Position numbers and translations under genes: made by a program. A stretch of DNA of 64,000 nucleotides. Source: Pedobacter sp. ISL-64 (GTDB taxonomy: Bacteria; Bacteroidota; Bacteroidia; Sphingobacteriales; Sphingobacteriaceae). Under the pieces are notes generated by a model. That model saw only the letters and a list, made by a program, of their open reading frames with translations, searched no databases and was not told the DNA's origin. Positions within the stretch are counted from its first letter, which is position 1; the number at the start of each line of letters is the position of its first letter. Location: positions 1 through 64,000 of the forward strand of contig NZ_JAGGPU010000018.1 in NCBI RefSeq assembly GCF_018613605.1. The letters are read 5' to 3'. Below, in pieces: positions 16,797 through 25,935 of the stretch.

Positions 16797-18881
16797 ATGA
16801 ACAGTTTTTTTTCGGGTACATCTATTTTGTTTTTTCTCGGTTGCTTGGCGTTAGGCGCGTTGTATGCCTGGTTGCTGTATCGCGGCAACAAAAATTTGGA
16901 TAAAAAGCTTCAGTATGGTTTAACAGCATTACGGATTATCGTAGTGACTACCATTGCGTGGTTAATATTTGCACCACTCATCAAAACATTAAATTATACT
17001 TTAGATAAACCCGTAATCATTATCGGACAAGATAATTCTCTTTCTGTAGGTCAGGTTAAGGCAGTTGGTTTCGACCAAAAATTATACGAAAATAACCTTA
17101 AAGCTTTACAGGATAAATTATCAGATAAGTACGAGGTAAAAACGCTTCACTTTGGCGATCAGGTTGCAGATGGTTTCGATTTTAAAAATCAGGGAAAATT
17201 AACAGATGCCTCGGCTTTTTTTCAGAAAGTTAGAGATGAATATACCAATAGAAATGTTGGCGCCATTATTTTAGCCACCGATGGTATTTTTAATCACGGT
17301 GGAAATCCGCTGTACAGCGTAAATCAGATCAATGCCCCGGTTTATACTATTGCCCTGGGTGATAGTATCCCAAAGCGCGATGTTTTAATTTCGAACGTAA
17401 ATTACAATAATATTGTGTACCTGGATGACGATTTTACGATCGAAGTTCAGGTTCAGGCTTTTCAAAGTGATGGCGAAAGTACTTCTTTAGCGGTGAGCCA
17501 AAACGGCGCTAAGGTTGAGCAACAGAATATAGCCATCTCCGGCAGTTCGTTTGTTAAAACGATTCCCGTAAAAATCCATGCGGGTAAAATTGGCGTCCAA
17601 AAGTATACTGTTCAATTGAGCGCTTTAAAAAATGAGATTACTACGCGGAACAATATTCAAACTTTCTATATTGAGGTTATTGACGGTCGGCAGAAAGTAT
17701 TATTGGCTGCAGCTTCACCACATCCCGATTTAAGCATATTAAAGGAAGCCATTTCACTCAATAAACATTACGAAGCTAAACTAGCCCTTGCTGATGATCT
17801 GAATGCGGCAGATCCTTCTAAATTCGATTTAATCGTATTATATCAATTGCCAGATGCGCAAAATATTTCGTCGGATTTTTTAAAGAAATTAATTGGATTA
17901 AAGAAACCGATCTGGTACATTTTGGGCGCTCAAAGCAATGTAAATGCTTTTAATCAGATCCAAAACCAGGTGAACTTAGGCGCTGCCAATGGTTCTATTC
18001 AAGAAGTATATGCCGATTTTGCCAATGGATTTACCAGTTTCAATCTCACCGAGGAAGATAAAAAACAAATTTCTGCCTTCGATCCCTTGCTTAGTCCATT
18101 TGGAAGGTTAACCGTAAATGCAGGCGCAACACCTGTTTTTAATCAACGTATCGGCAAAGTAAGCACGCAGCAGCCATTACTGTTCTTCGCGAATGAAAAT
18201 GGCTTAAAGACGGGTTATTTGATAGGAGAGGGGCTCTGGAGATGGAAACTTTCGGAAGCTGAAAATGAAAGCAATCAATCGGTTTTAAACGATCTGATTT
18301 CAAAAACAGTTCAATATCTTTCTGTTAAAGATGATAAGCGGAGGTTTAAGGTGTTTACTTCAAAGTCTGCTTACGATGAAACTGAAACCATTCAGTTTAA
18401 CGGCACCCTTTATAACGATAGCTATCAGCCTGTAAATGAGTCGGAAGTTAATCTTCAGGTTAAAAACGAAGCGGGCAAAGTGTTTAATTATATTTTTTCT
18501 AAAACCGAAAATGCTTATCAGCTAGATGCGGGAACCATGCCTGCAGGGAATTATTCTTATCTCGCCAATACAGCGCTGGGTGGAAAGAAATTTACGGCTA
18601 CAGGTAGTTTCTATATAAATGCGTTGATTGCAGAATTTCAGCAGACAACAGCTAATCACCAGCTTTTAAATACGATGTCTAAACAAAGCAATGGTAAATT
18701 GTTTATGCCCGAAAACCTGCTCAAAATAGCTGATGAGATTGCTAAAAACGAAAATATTAAAACCATTAGCTACGAGGACCGTAAATACGACGAACTGATC
18801 AGTATGAAATGGCTATTCGGCTTAATTTTAATTTTGCTGGGAGTAGAGTGGTTCTTAAGGAAAAGAAATGGGGAACTCTAA
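16797..18881 (+). CDS. Large membrane protein with a von Willebrand A-like region
   Basis: A 694-residue protein of a type common in Bacteroidota. Two transmembrane helices near the N-terminus (about 7-28 and 41-63) and one at the C-terminus (about 670-687) bracket a large extracytoplasmic part. Residues 73-190 resemble a degenerate VWA fold (PVIIIGQDNSLSVG in place of DxSxS, later IILATDGIFN), followed by Ig-like segments (about 200-290 and 530-610). This layout resembles Bat-type VWA membrane proteins. Function is unknown; no bat operon or MoxR ATPase is adjacent. Confidence 0.75.
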   Translation: MNSFFSGTSILFFLGCLALGALYAWLLYRGNKNLDKKLQYGLTALRIIVVTTIAWLIFAPLIKTLNYTLDKPVIIIGQDNSLSVGQVKAVGFDQKLYENNLKALQDKLSDKYEVKTLHFGDQVADGFDFKNQGKLTDASAFFQKVRDEYTNRNVGAIILATDGIFNHGGNPLYSVNQINAPVYTIALGDSIPKRDVLISNVNYNNIVYLDDDFTIEVQVQAFQSDGESTSLAVSQNGAKVEQQNIAISGSSFVKTIPVKIHAGKIGVQKYTVQLSALKNEITTRNNIQTFYIEVIDGRQKVLLAAASPHPDLSILKEAISLNKHYEAKLALADDLNAADPSKFDLIVLYQLPDAQNISSDFLKKLIGLKKPIWYILGAQSNVNAFNQIQNQVNLGAANGSIQEVYADFANGFTSFNLTEEDKKQISAFDPLLSPFGRLTVNAGATPVFNQRIGKVSTQQPLLFFANENGLKTGYLIGEGLWRWKLSEAENESNQSVLNDLISKTVQYLSVKDDKRRFKVFTSKSAYDETETIQFNGTLYNDSYQPVNESEVNLQVKNEAGKVFNYIFSKTENAYQLDAGTMPAGNYSYLANTALGGKKFTATGSFYINALIAEFQQTTANHQLLNTMSKQSNGKLFMPENLLKIADEIAKNENIKTISYEDRKYDELISMKWLFGLILILLGVEWFLRKRNGEL

Positions 18882-19201
18882 GGTTGGAGTTTGGTGTTCT
18901 GAGTTTGGAGTACATGGTGCCGATTTAACCACAGAGTTAGTAGGGAAAAAGCACCGAGTACACAAAGCGTTGCCGTTTTTATCGGCGTTATTTAAGTTCG
19001 TCATGCTGAATTTATTTCAGCATCTTTTTAGGATGAGAGACCCTGAAATAAATTCAGGGTGATGACCGCCTTAATAAAAAGGCTCTTTAACTTCACAAAA
19101 TCAGCATCAAAAAACTGAACATCAGTTAATAAATTCTTTGCGAAAACCTAGCCTTCTTTGTGGTTAAACTTCAGACTCCCAACTAAAAACTCCCAACTCA
19201 A
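18882..19201. repeat. Convergent gap made of dispersed repeats, with a CTGAA double hairpin at 19000-19066
   Basis: 18925-18972 is an AACCACAGAG...CACAAAG tract and 19133-19166 its counterpart (CTTTGCG...TTTGTGGTTAA). 19000-19066 begins GTCATGCTGAATTTATTTCA and ends CCCTGAAATAAATTCAGGG plus GATGAC: two hairpins in tandem with matching outer ends. No gene is seen. Confidence 0.8.
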
Positions 19202-19816
19202 TCAGTGCCATTCATCACGATAAACGAACTTAGGCATGTGCCATTCGAAGCGGATAGAAAGTAATCTTAGGGCTAATCCAACTACGGCTGCTAAAATAGT
19301 AGCCAGCATCTCGCTTCCGTGAAAATGCTCTATGCCTATATAAACCGCGCCGGTAACTATCGCTGCGCTGGCATAAATCTCTTTTCTAAAAAGAAATGGA
19401 ACTTCATTGCAGAGTACATCACGAAGCACCCCACCGGCACAACCGGTAATCATTCCACTAAAAAGTACAATTAAATAAGGTAAATGGATTTCCTGTGCAA
19501 CCTGACAACCAATAATCGTGAAAACCACCAAACCTAAAGCATCAAGATAAAGGAAAAGCTTTTTGAGTTTAGTCATAATCGAGGCAATAAACGCTGCCAG
19601 TAAGGCTGCTACTGCGGTGATTACCAAATATTCGGGATGTTCTACCCAGCTCATTGGGTAATGGCCAAATAGTACATTTCTAACCGTCCCGCCGCCTAAT
19701 GCTGTAACCCAGGCAATAATGCAAACACCAACCCAATCCATATCACGTCTTCCCGCAGAAAGTGCAGCAGTCATGGCTTCGGCTGTTATGGCGATAATGT
19801 AAAGGATGTGGAGCAT
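19202..19816 (-). CDS. TRIC-family trimeric cation channel (UPF0126/YicG type)
   Basis: An inner-membrane protein of 204 residues with about seven hydrophobic segments in two repeated halves. The halves show matching motifs, GRRDMDWVGVCIIAWVTALGGGTVRNVL (quoted here as GGGTVRNVL, about 40-48) and GCAGGVLRDVL (about 124-134), the signature of TRIC channels, which conduct monovalent cations. DALGLVVFTIIG starts the second half. It ends convergently with the gene at 16797 and lies 112 bases downstream of the FtsB-like gene. Confidence 0.88.
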   Translation of the reverse strand: MLHILYIIAITAEAMTAALSAGRRDMDWVGVCIIAWVTALGGGTVRNVLFGHYPMSWVEHPEYLVITAVAALLAAFIASIMTKLKKLFLYLDALGLVVFTIIGCQVAQEIHLPYLIVLFSGMITGCAGGVLRDVLCNEVPFLFRKEIYASAAIVTGAVYIGIEHFHGSEMLATILAAVVGLALRLLSIRFEWHMPKFVYRDEWH

Positions 19817-19928
19817 TAGATTGGTTAACTGTTTGAGTGGTTAATCGCTTAACTGGAAGAGAATTGTTTTATGGTTTGATTGTTAACTCAAAACTGTAAA
19901 CTTTTAACTGAACACTGTCTACTGAAAA

Positions 19929-20228
19929 CTAATCTTTCTTCTCTTCCTGAATAATCACGAAAACATCTTCATTGTCTTTTTTCATGAAGTATTTTTCGCG
20001 GGCAAATTTTTCAGCCGTATTCAGATTGGTATTCAGTTCGTTTAAATCTTTTTTAACCTGGGCGGTTTCTTTCTCGAAATATTCTTTTTCTTCCTGCAGT
20101 TTATTGGCCTGACTGCGGTACTCGTATTGCGACATCATATCGTTTTTGTCGAAAAATAGCATCCACATCGCAAAAGCGACAGTAGCAAGGAAATATTTAT
20201 TTCGGAAAAGATCTATTAAACGTTTCAT
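19929..20228 (-). CDS. Septum formation initiator, FtsB/DivIC-like
   Basis: A 99-residue bitopic membrane protein: a short basic cytoplasmic end, one helix (about 10-24, YFLATVAFAMWMLFF) and a periplasmic coiled coil (about 36-75, KLQEEKEYFEKETAQVKKDLNELNTNL in heptads; positions only approximate), then AREKYFMKKDNEDVFVI, the usual FtsB/DivIC end. Such proteins act with FtsL and FtsQ in the divisome. It follows enolase on the same strand, an arrangement also seen in other bacteria where eno and ftsB are neighbours. Confidence 0.85.
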   Translation of the reverse strand: MKRLIDLFRNKYFLATVAFAMWMLFFDKNDMMSQYEYRSQANKLQEEKEYFEKETAQVKKDLNELNTNLNTAEKFAREKYFMKKDNEDVFVIIQEEKKD

Positions 20229-20296
20229 ATATTGATATGAGATTTTAGATGTGAGATTTGAGAAAACCCAAATCCAACAAACAAATATAGTATTAA

Positions 20297-20334
20297 AATA
20301 AAAACATCCGAAGATTTAAAATCTCCGGATGTTT
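20297..20334 (-). terminator. Intrinsic terminator downstream of enolase
   Basis: On the minus strand AAACATCCG...CGGATGTTT (20326-20334 with 20302-20310), with further pairing AGAT/ATCT in the loop, is followed by a T-rich tail. Confidence 0.8.
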
Positions 20335-20363
20335 CACAAATAAGTTTTTCAACTTGTTAACAT

Positions 20364-20393
20364 TATAGGATTGGGTTTAAACCCAATCCTATA
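20364..20393. repeat. Perfect 30-bp palindrome two bases after the enolase stop
   Basis: TATAGGATTGGGTTT is followed at once by its exact complement. It may be part of the enolase 3' end or a binding site. The tail has no long T run. Confidence 0.7.
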
Positions 20394-20395
20394 CA

Positions 20396-21691
20396 TTATT
20401 TTTTAGCATATTTAAATTTTGAACCGATGAAACGAGCGTTTTCACCTAATTCTTCTTCAATACGTAATAATTGATTGTATTTAGCAATCCTGTCTGAACG
20501 TGATGCAGAACCAGTTTTAATCTGTCCGCAGTTTAATGCAACAGCTAAATCAGCGATCGTAACATCTTCAGTTTCGCCAGAACGGTGACTCATTACCGAA
20601 GTGTAGCCATTGTTTTGTGCTAAAGTTACCGCATTGATGGTTTCAGTTAAAGAACCGATTTGGTTCACTTTTACCAGGATCGAGTTAGCAGTAGCCTCAT
20701 CAATACCACGTTGTAAACGGGTTACGTTAGTTACAAATAAATCATCACCAACCAATTGAACATGGTCACCAATTTTATCGGTTAAGCTTTTCCAGCCAGT
20801 CCAATCGTTTTCATCCATACCATCTTCAATAGAGATAATTGGATATTTTGCAGAAAGATCAGCCAAATATTGTGCCTGCTCTTCGCTAGAACGAATTACT
20901 CCAGTAGCGCCTTCAAACTTAGTATAGTCGTATTTACCATCTTTGTAGAACTCAGATGATGCACAGTCTAAAGCTAAACAGATTTGAGAACCTGGTTTGT
21001 AACCTGCAGTTTCAATTGCTTTTAATACCGTTTCAATTGCATCTTCAGTACCGTCAAAAGTTGGTGCAAAACCACCTTCGTCACCTACTGCAGTAGATAA
21101 ACCTCTATCGTGAAGAATTTTTTTCAAGCTATGGAAAACTTCAGTTCCCCAACGTAAAGCTTCAGAGAAAGAAGGTGCGCCAACTGGCATAATCATAAAT
21201 TCCTGAAAAGCGATAGGCGCATCAGAGTGTGAACCACCGTTGATGATGTTCATCATCGGAATTGGTAAAGTGTTAGCGTTAACACCACCAATGTAACGGT
21301 ATAATGGTTGACCGATTTCATCAGCAGCAGCTTTAGCAGCAGCCAAAGAAACACCTAAAATTGCGTTAGCACCTAAGTTACCTTTGTTTTCGGTACCATC
21401 CAGGTCTAACATGATTTTATCAATTGTATTTTGCTCAAAAACATCAATACCTCTTAATGCATCAGCAATTTTAGTATTTACATTTTCTACAGCTTTTAAA
21501 ACACCTTTACCTAAATATGTAGATTTATCTCCATCACGTAATTCAACAGCCTCATATTGTCCAGTAGATGCACCGCTTGGTACAGCTGCACGGCCAAAAG
21601 CACCTGCTTCTGTTACAACTTCTACTTCTACTGTTGGATTGCCTCTCGAATCGAGAATTTGTCTGGCATGGACATTAACGATTATGCTCAT
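20396..21691 (-). CDS. eno: Enolase (phosphopyruvate hydratase)
   Basis: It interconverts 2-phosphoglycerate and phosphoenolpyruvate in glycolysis. The 431 residues are full length. They show the N-terminal signature ARQILDSRGNPTVEVEV, the acid GDEGGFAP, the metal ligands in CLALDCASSEF, SIEDGMDENDW and VGDDLFVTN, the catalytic Lys in ILVKVNQIG, and the loop SHRSGETED. A TAnnTTTG element lies about 69 bases upstream. Two hairpins follow and then the FtsB-like gene. Confidence 0.97.
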   Translation of the reverse strand: MSIIVNVHARQILDSRGNPTVEVEVVTEAGAFGRAAVPSGASTGQYEAVELRDGDKSTYLGKGVLKAVENVNTKIADALRGIDVFEQNTIDKIMLDLDGTENKGNLGANAILGVSLAAAKAAADEIGQPLYRYIGGVNANTLPIPMMNIINGGSHSDAPIAFQEFMIMPVGAPSFSEALRWGTEVFHSLKKILHDRGLSTAVGDEGGFAPTFDGTEDAIETVLKAIETAGYKPGSQICLALDCASSEFYKDGKYDYTKFEGATGVIRSSEEQAQYLADLSAKYPIISIEDGMDENDWTGWKSLTDKIGDHVQLVGDDLFVTNVTRLQRGIDEATANSILVKVNQIGSLTETINAVTLAQNNGYTSVMSHRSGETEDVTIADLAVALNCGQIKTGSASRSDRIAKYNQLLRIEEELGENARFIGSKFKYAKK

Positions 21692-21759
21692 TTTTATTTG
21701 ATTTTTTATTGATTTTTTAACCTGCTTAGTGTATAAAGTACAATTACTAAGTGCAACAT

Positions 21760-21767
21760 CAAAGTTA
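21760..21767 (-). promoter_or_regulatory. -7 element of the enolase promoter
   Basis: On the minus strand this reads TAACTTTG (TAnnTTTG). A TTT stretch lies at -33 distance, but not a clean TTG. The leader would be about 60 bases. Confidence 0.5.
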
Positions 21768-21937
21768 GTATTATTTTTAAATAAATAAAGCGTTTTAAGG
21801 GTTAATGTTACGATAGTTGTTCAAGTTAACCAGCGGTTAATTTTAAGTTAATATTGGTCGGTAAGCCAGTGTATGGCAAGAGGTATTTAGAAGCGTAGGT
21901 ACATTAATACTTTTTTGAAAAGCAATTTCAGTAATAC

Positions 21938-22012
21938 GTCGGTTTGGGCTGGTCCCGCTCATTTCAAGTCCTCACTCGTTCCTCGTTCCGGGCTTTCATT
22001 TCAATCGTGTTT
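21938..22012. repeat. Degenerate copy of the hairpin repeat, in the 413-base gap upstream of enolase
   Basis: GCTGGTCCCGCTCATTTC leads into a hairpin with arms AAGTCC and GGGCTT around a CACTCGTTCCTCGTT loop. The same position in other copies has arms CCCGAT/ATCGGG, so the arms differ while pairing is kept. The rest of 21768-22070 holds nothing I recognise. Confidence 0.5.
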
Positions 22013-22070
22013 AAATTACTTAGGTTCTGTAATTCTTAGGAGGTAAGCCAGATCTGATTAAGATATGCTA

Positions 22071-22093
22071 TCGGTCGGTGTCACACCGACCGA
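22071..22093 (-). terminator. Hairpin after the DUF2911 gene
   Basis: TCGGTCGGT (22071-22079) pairs perfectly with ACCGACCGA (22085-22093) around a five-base loop, 11 bases past the stop. The tail has few T. Confidence 0.6.
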
Positions 22094-22104
22094 AACATTA
22101 CTTT

Positions 22105-22953
22105 TTATTTCTTTGCTTCAGCCAAAAGTTCTGAGTTTAAGCGTACATATTCATCAACTTTTTGCACTTTTGCGGCATCAATGCCTTGTTGTGCAGTAGC
22201 TGTTGCGCCAGCTTTATCGCCCATTTTTAATTGAATACGGCCTTTCCAGTATTTAAACCAGGGTGCTTTCATGTCAGATTTTTCTGCCTCAGTCATCCAT
22301 TCTAATGCGGTTTTTAAATCTTTTCCATTTTGATAATAATACATTGCAGCATTAAAATAGGGCTTTTTTTCGCCTTTCATCGCCTCAGCAATGTTTGCCA
22401 TTACTTTTTCATCAATGGAAGTTGTGATATTGATTGAGTACGCACTATTCTCCCACATCATATTTAGCTGCGCCGAAGTTTCGTTAACAGCCGAAAACTG
22501 CATGTTAAGGGTTTCTACTTTATCTTTTAAAGCTGTTGTTTTTACTTTTACACGAAGCACATCATCACTTTCCTTATATTCGTAAGCACCCCATTGATCG
22601 GCTATTTTATTAAAAATAACCGTCCACTCATTTTTGCCAGGGATACTGAACAGACCGTATTCGCCTGCAGGTAAATCTTTGCCTTCAATTTTAACGGCAT
22701 CGGTAAATTTAATACGTGTGGCTGCATTTGCCCCGTTACGCCAAACTACGCCCATTGGCTCCATACTGCCAAAAATTTTGCGGCCTTTAACATTCGGGCG
22801 AGAGTAGGTTAAAGTTATTTTGCCTAATCCAAAATCCTGGATAATGGTTTGTCCGCTACTCGGTTGCGGGAATTTGGCTCCCTGGGCATTTGCGAAATCT
22901 GCTGCACCTAAAAGCGCTAGAAACAGCACTACTGATTTGATCGATAATTTCAT
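22105..22953 (-). CDS. Exported DUF2911 protein with a C-terminal TPR-like region
   Basis: From the chosen start (MKLSIKSVVLFLALL) the product has 282 residues with a signal peptide cleaved near FANAQ. The frame opens 12 codons earlier, but the signal peptide fixes the start at 22953. Residues about 25-165 are DUF2911, with ITYSRP-like text (LTYSRPNVKGRKIFG), VWRNGANAATRIKF and GEYGLFSIPGKNEWTVIFNK (about 85-104). The remaining part is helical (about 175-282) and looks like short tetratricopeptide repeats. The domain's role is unknown. It is likely periplasmic or on the surface. Confidence 0.82.
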   Translation of the reverse strand: MKLSIKSVVLFLALLGAADFANAQGAKFPQPSSGQTIIQDFGLGKITLTYSRPNVKGRKIFGSMEPMGVVWRNGANAATRIKFTDAVKIEGKDLPAGEYGLFSIPGKNEWTVIFNKIADQWGAYEYKESDDVLRVKVKTTALKDKVETLNMQFSAVNETSAQLNMMWENSAYSINITTSIDEKVMANIAEAMKGEKKPYFNAAMYYYQNGKDLKTALEWMTEAEKSDMKAPWFKYWKGRIQLKMGDKAGATATAQQGIDAAKVQKVDEYVRLNSELLAEAKK

Positions 22954-23014
22954 TGCTTTGTTGTTTTTGGTTTCCACGAATTTACGCAATAAGCTCCGAG
23001 TTTAACAAAATGTT

Positions 23015-23536
23015 TTAATTCTGTTCTTTGCTTAGCTGATGTTTCCTAAATCCAAAAATCAATTCATCAAAATATTCTCCATTTTTAAAAATAGTACCTT
23101 TTAGTGCTGCCTCGAAAATAAAGCCTGATTTCTTTAAAACCTGCTGCGAGGCCAGGTTGGTATGTGTAGTCCGTGCGAAAATTCTTTCAATATCGAAGGT
23201 GTCGAAACCATATTTAAGCATTTCTTTTATGGCAAGCGGAACAATGCCTTTACCCCAAAAATCTTCAGCAATCCAATAGCCCATTTCTGCACTTTTGCTG
23301 TAAATATCGGCCAGTTGATGCACACCTATGGATCCAATTACTTCACCGTTTAGCACAATGGCCTTGATCTGTAAGGGATCATGACTTAGTGCGAGTTGAA
23401 TAAAAGCTTCGCCATCTTTTTTCTCATAAGGAACAGGAAATTTATTGGTTAAATATTTCGAAATATTGAAATTGTTAGCATGTTTAACCAAACTTTCAAC
23501 ATCACTTGGTTGGTAAGGGCGTAAAATTAATTGCAT
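23015..23536 (-). CDS. GNAT-family N-acetyltransferase, RimJ/RimL-like
   Basis: A 173-residue cytoplasmic acetyltransferase starting LILRPYQPSDVESLVKHANN. The acetyl-CoA region reads EMGYWIAEDFWGKGIVPLAIKEMLKYGF (about 85-112; key G-K-G), followed by RIFARTTHTNLASQQVLKKSGF (about 119-140), the usual pattern of ribosomal-protein and amino-acid acetyltransferases of this branch. The target cannot be told from the sequence. It is divergent from the ABC transporter genes at 23610. Confidence 0.88.
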   Translation of the reverse strand: MQLILRPYQPSDVESLVKHANNFNISKYLTNKFPVPYEKKDGEAFIQLALSHDPLQIKAIVLNGEVIGSIGVHQLADIYSKSAEMGYWIAEDFWGKGIVPLAIKEMLKYGFDTFDIERIFARTTHTNLASQQVLKKSGFIFEAALKGTIFKNGEYFDELIFGFRKHQLSKEQN

Positions 23537-23609
23537 CGTATATAATTTATCAGGATGAATAAGGTCTGTAACTTTTCATTAAAACTAAAGTCAGAAATAA
23601 AATCCTTTT

Positions 23610-24242
23610 ATGTTACACTTCAGTCAATTTGAAAAATCTTATTTCGATCATCTTGTTTTAAAGATAGATAATATTAAAATTCCTGAAGGTGTTTTCTGGA
23701 TAAAAGGAAGTAACGGCTCAGGAAAAAGTACCCTGTTGAAAGCAATTGCAGGGATATTATCTTTCGAAGGTGATATAGCAATAAGTACTATTTATATAAA
23801 AAACCATGGTGTTTCTTATAGAAAGCTTGTAAACTTTGCCGAAGCCGAGCCGCTATTTCCTGAATTTTTAACCGGATCAGAGATGATTGCACTATTTGCC
23901 AAAGCCAAAGGTACAATTTCAGGTCAGGCAGAGGCATTAATCACCGATATGGGAATGAAATCTTATATCAATAATCCATTGGGATCTTACTCTAGCGGTA
24001 TGCTGAAAAAGCTATCATTGGTATTGGCTTTCTTAGGACAACCTAAACTGATCTTATTAGACGAACCTTTAAATACAATCGATGTAGAATCGTTAGAAAT
24101 ATTATACCGATGGATCAGTGAGAAACACCAAAATGAAAAAATCAGTTTTTTACTATCCTCACATCAGCCATTGGATGTGGAAAAATTGCCCGGACTTAAA
24201 CAGATCAATATCGAGGATAAAAAATTAACGCTAAATTTTTAA
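23610..24242 (+). CDS. ABC transporter ATP-binding protein
   Basis: A 210-residue ATPase: Walker A GSNGSGKST (33-41), a degenerate signature YSSGMLKKLSL (about 130-140) where LSGGQ would be, Walker B LILLDEPLN (about 149-157) and a switch His in LLSSHQP (about 191). The size and SSGM-type signature fit exporters of the ABC-2/CcmA type. Its last A is shared with the start codon of the next gene, so the two are translationally coupled and probably form one transporter. Confidence 0.9.
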   Translation: MLHFSQFEKSYFDHLVLKIDNIKIPEGVFWIKGSNGSGKSTLLKAIAGILSFEGDIAISTIYIKNHGVSYRKLVNFAEAEPLFPEFLTGSEMIALFAKAKGTISGQAEALITDMGMKSYINNPLGSYSSGMLKKLSLVLAFLGQPKLILLDEPLNTIDVESLEILYRWISEKHQNEKISFLLSSHQPLDVEKLPGLKQINIEDKKLTLNF

Positions 24243-25372
24243 TGTTTTCACTTTCAAACGCTGCCTTAAGAAAAATATTTGTTGATGGATTTTACCGTAT
24301 GCATGCAGGTATGTTGGTATTCATCTTTGTGATATTGATGAGTTATTGTTTGTTTATCAATACCCTGGGTACGGTTCTGCCAGACCAGATTGATTTCTGG
24401 CAATTTTTTTTTACCATTAGTTTGGTGAGTAATCCACTAATGATGACTTTCTATCTTATAGGCAGTTCGTTATATGCTTACAAGAGCTTAAAATATGTTT
24501 TGAGTCAGCTTGCTTTGCCCCAGCAGGAGTTTTTGTATTATAGTTTCACCTCATCAACCAAAAAACAGCAGTTTGTGGTCTGGTGTGCGGTGCAGACCTG
24601 CATATTTATCCCTATATTGTGTTATACGCTGTACGCCATAACCATTGGAATTGTATTTGGGTATTATCTTATTTCTATTGGGATCTTGCTATTTCAGGGT
24701 CTTTTGATTGTGCTCAGTGCTTATATCTGTTTAAAAGAAAGTAACCGTTTAATCGAGGCCAATAAACCAAATTGGTTGATCAGGATCTGCGGAAAATGGA
24801 ACAAACCTGTTTTCTTGTTGTATACTTTTCAGGTTTTCAATCAATCGAAGTTGGCTTATGTGCTCGCAAAACTGCTTTCGTGGGTTTTGATTTCGAGTGT
24901 GTTTTTGGTTTTTACAGATCTTAAAGATAATTCGCGCTTGTTAATGCTTATTACCTCCTGTATTGTGGTGGCGCATGTGGTGCTCATTTATCAGGAAAAG
25001 ATTTTTAATGATCGATACTTATCCTTCTTGCCGAATTTTCCTTTTACCAAAAAAAAGATTTTTTTTAGCTTTTGTTTAAACTATCTCGTTTTATTACTGC
25101 CCGAAATCTGTTGGATATTTACCAACTTTGGTGTTTTAACATCGTTTGGGTTAATCGCATTTGCCTTTTCTGCGATTCTGTTATTTAGAAGCCTGCTTTT
25201 GTTAAATGCGATGCAGATTAAAGGGTTTTTGATACGGGTTTTTAGCCTGTTTCTCCTTTTTTATGTATTTATCATGTTTGGCTTCGGATTAATCCTTATT
25301 CCGTTGAATCTTATTGTGGCTTGGATATTGTTCAGGAGAAATTATTTGAATGATAACTGCATTGGTATTTGA
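24242..25372 (+). CDS. Membrane protein, predicted ABC permease
   Basis: A 376-residue protein with about ten to twelve hydrophobic segments spread over its length (for example at 23-42, 51-78, 123-165, 213-231 and 300-365). I see no specific family motif. It overlaps the ATPase gene by one base (TAATG), which is the main reason to call it the permease partner. The hydrophilic stretch around 180-210 could face the ATPase. The substrate is unknown. Confidence 0.75.
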   Translation: MFSLSNAALRKIFVDGFYRMHAGMLVFIFVILMSYCLFINTLGTVLPDQIDFWQFFFTISLVSNPLMMTFYLIGSSLYAYKSLKYVLSQLALPQQEFLYYSFTSSTKKQQFVVWCAVQTCIFIPILCYTLYAITIGIVFGYYLISIGILLFQGLLIVLSAYICLKESNRLIEANKPNWLIRICGKWNKPVFLLYTFQVFNQSKLAYVLAKLLSWVLISSVFLVFTDLKDNSRLLMLITSCIVVAHVVLIYQEKIFNDRYLSFLPNFPFTKKKIFFSFCLNYLVLLLPEICWIFTNFGVLTSFGLIAFAFSAILLFRSLLLLNAMQIKGFLIRVFSLFLLFYVFIMFGFGLILIPLNLIVAWILFRRNYLNDNCIGI

Positions 25373-25396
25373 AATGAAGGATTACCTACTACAATC

Positions 25397-25507
25397 GTCA
25401 TGCTGAATTTATTTTACAAGTAGAAATAGTATTTTCAACTGTCTTGTAGCTACTACGTGGTCAGCATCTTTTTTGTTATTAAGACCCTGAAATGAATTCA
25501 GGGTGAC
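25397..25507. repeat. CTGAA double-hairpin repeat interrupted by a 47-base insert
   Basis: The ends match the copy at 19000-19066 (GTCATGCTGAATTTATTT and CAGCATC...GACCCTGAAATGAATTCAGG), but 25415-25461 is inserted inside the first hairpin. The insert has its own arms, TACAAG and CTTGTA. Confidence 0.75.
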
Positions 25508-25554
25508 GGCACGAATGATAAAATGTATATTATTAACCAAATAAAGTAGTGGTT

Positions 25555-25914
25555 TTAAATATTCGAAAACAAAAAGTTTAATCTTGTAAGTTCTGTTTTT
25601 ACCTGGTTCATACCGATTAAACCTCCAGACATACCGCTCGACTGCTGAAAAACATTTACAGTAAGTTCGTTTTCAGTATTTGGCGACATGGTTGCACTAA
25701 ATTTATAATATGTTGCAAATGCGCCTAATAAAAGCCGTTTTGTTCGGCTCCCTTTCTCTAAAATTAAATTTCCATATTGATGGTCGAAGACTTTATAGCC
25801 TTGTTGTTCCATGAGACCGGTAATTTTTTTAGTCATTTCTTCAATAGAAACGTCTTTATATAAATTCGAAATCAATCCATCAACAGTTTGCAGGTTTTTT
25901 ATAAAATGTGCCAT
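25555..25914 (-). CDS. Hypothetical protein, last gene of the dacB operon
   Basis: I do not recognise this 119-residue protein. It has no signal peptide or membrane segment. The first half is helical (TVDGLISNLYKDVSIEEMTKKITGLM), the second rich in beta-type sequence (YGNLILEKG, LLLGAFATYYKFSATM, ELTVNVFQQSSG). It starts 21 bases after dacB, on the same strand, so cotranscription is likely. Nothing in it points to a role in wall metabolism. Confidence 0.6.
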   Translation of the reverse strand: MAHFIKNLQTVDGLISNLYKDVSIEEMTKKITGLMEQQGYKVFDHQYGNLILEKGSRTKRLLLGAFATYYKFSATMSPNTENELTVNVFQQSSGMSGGLIGMNQVKTELTRLNFLFSNI

Positions 25915-25935
25915 ACTTTTTATATCAATTGGTTT

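Noticed and set aside
16528..16821. Open frame of 97 codons on the minus strand
   Set aside because: It overlaps two real genes and a fold-back repeat and shows no recognisable domain.
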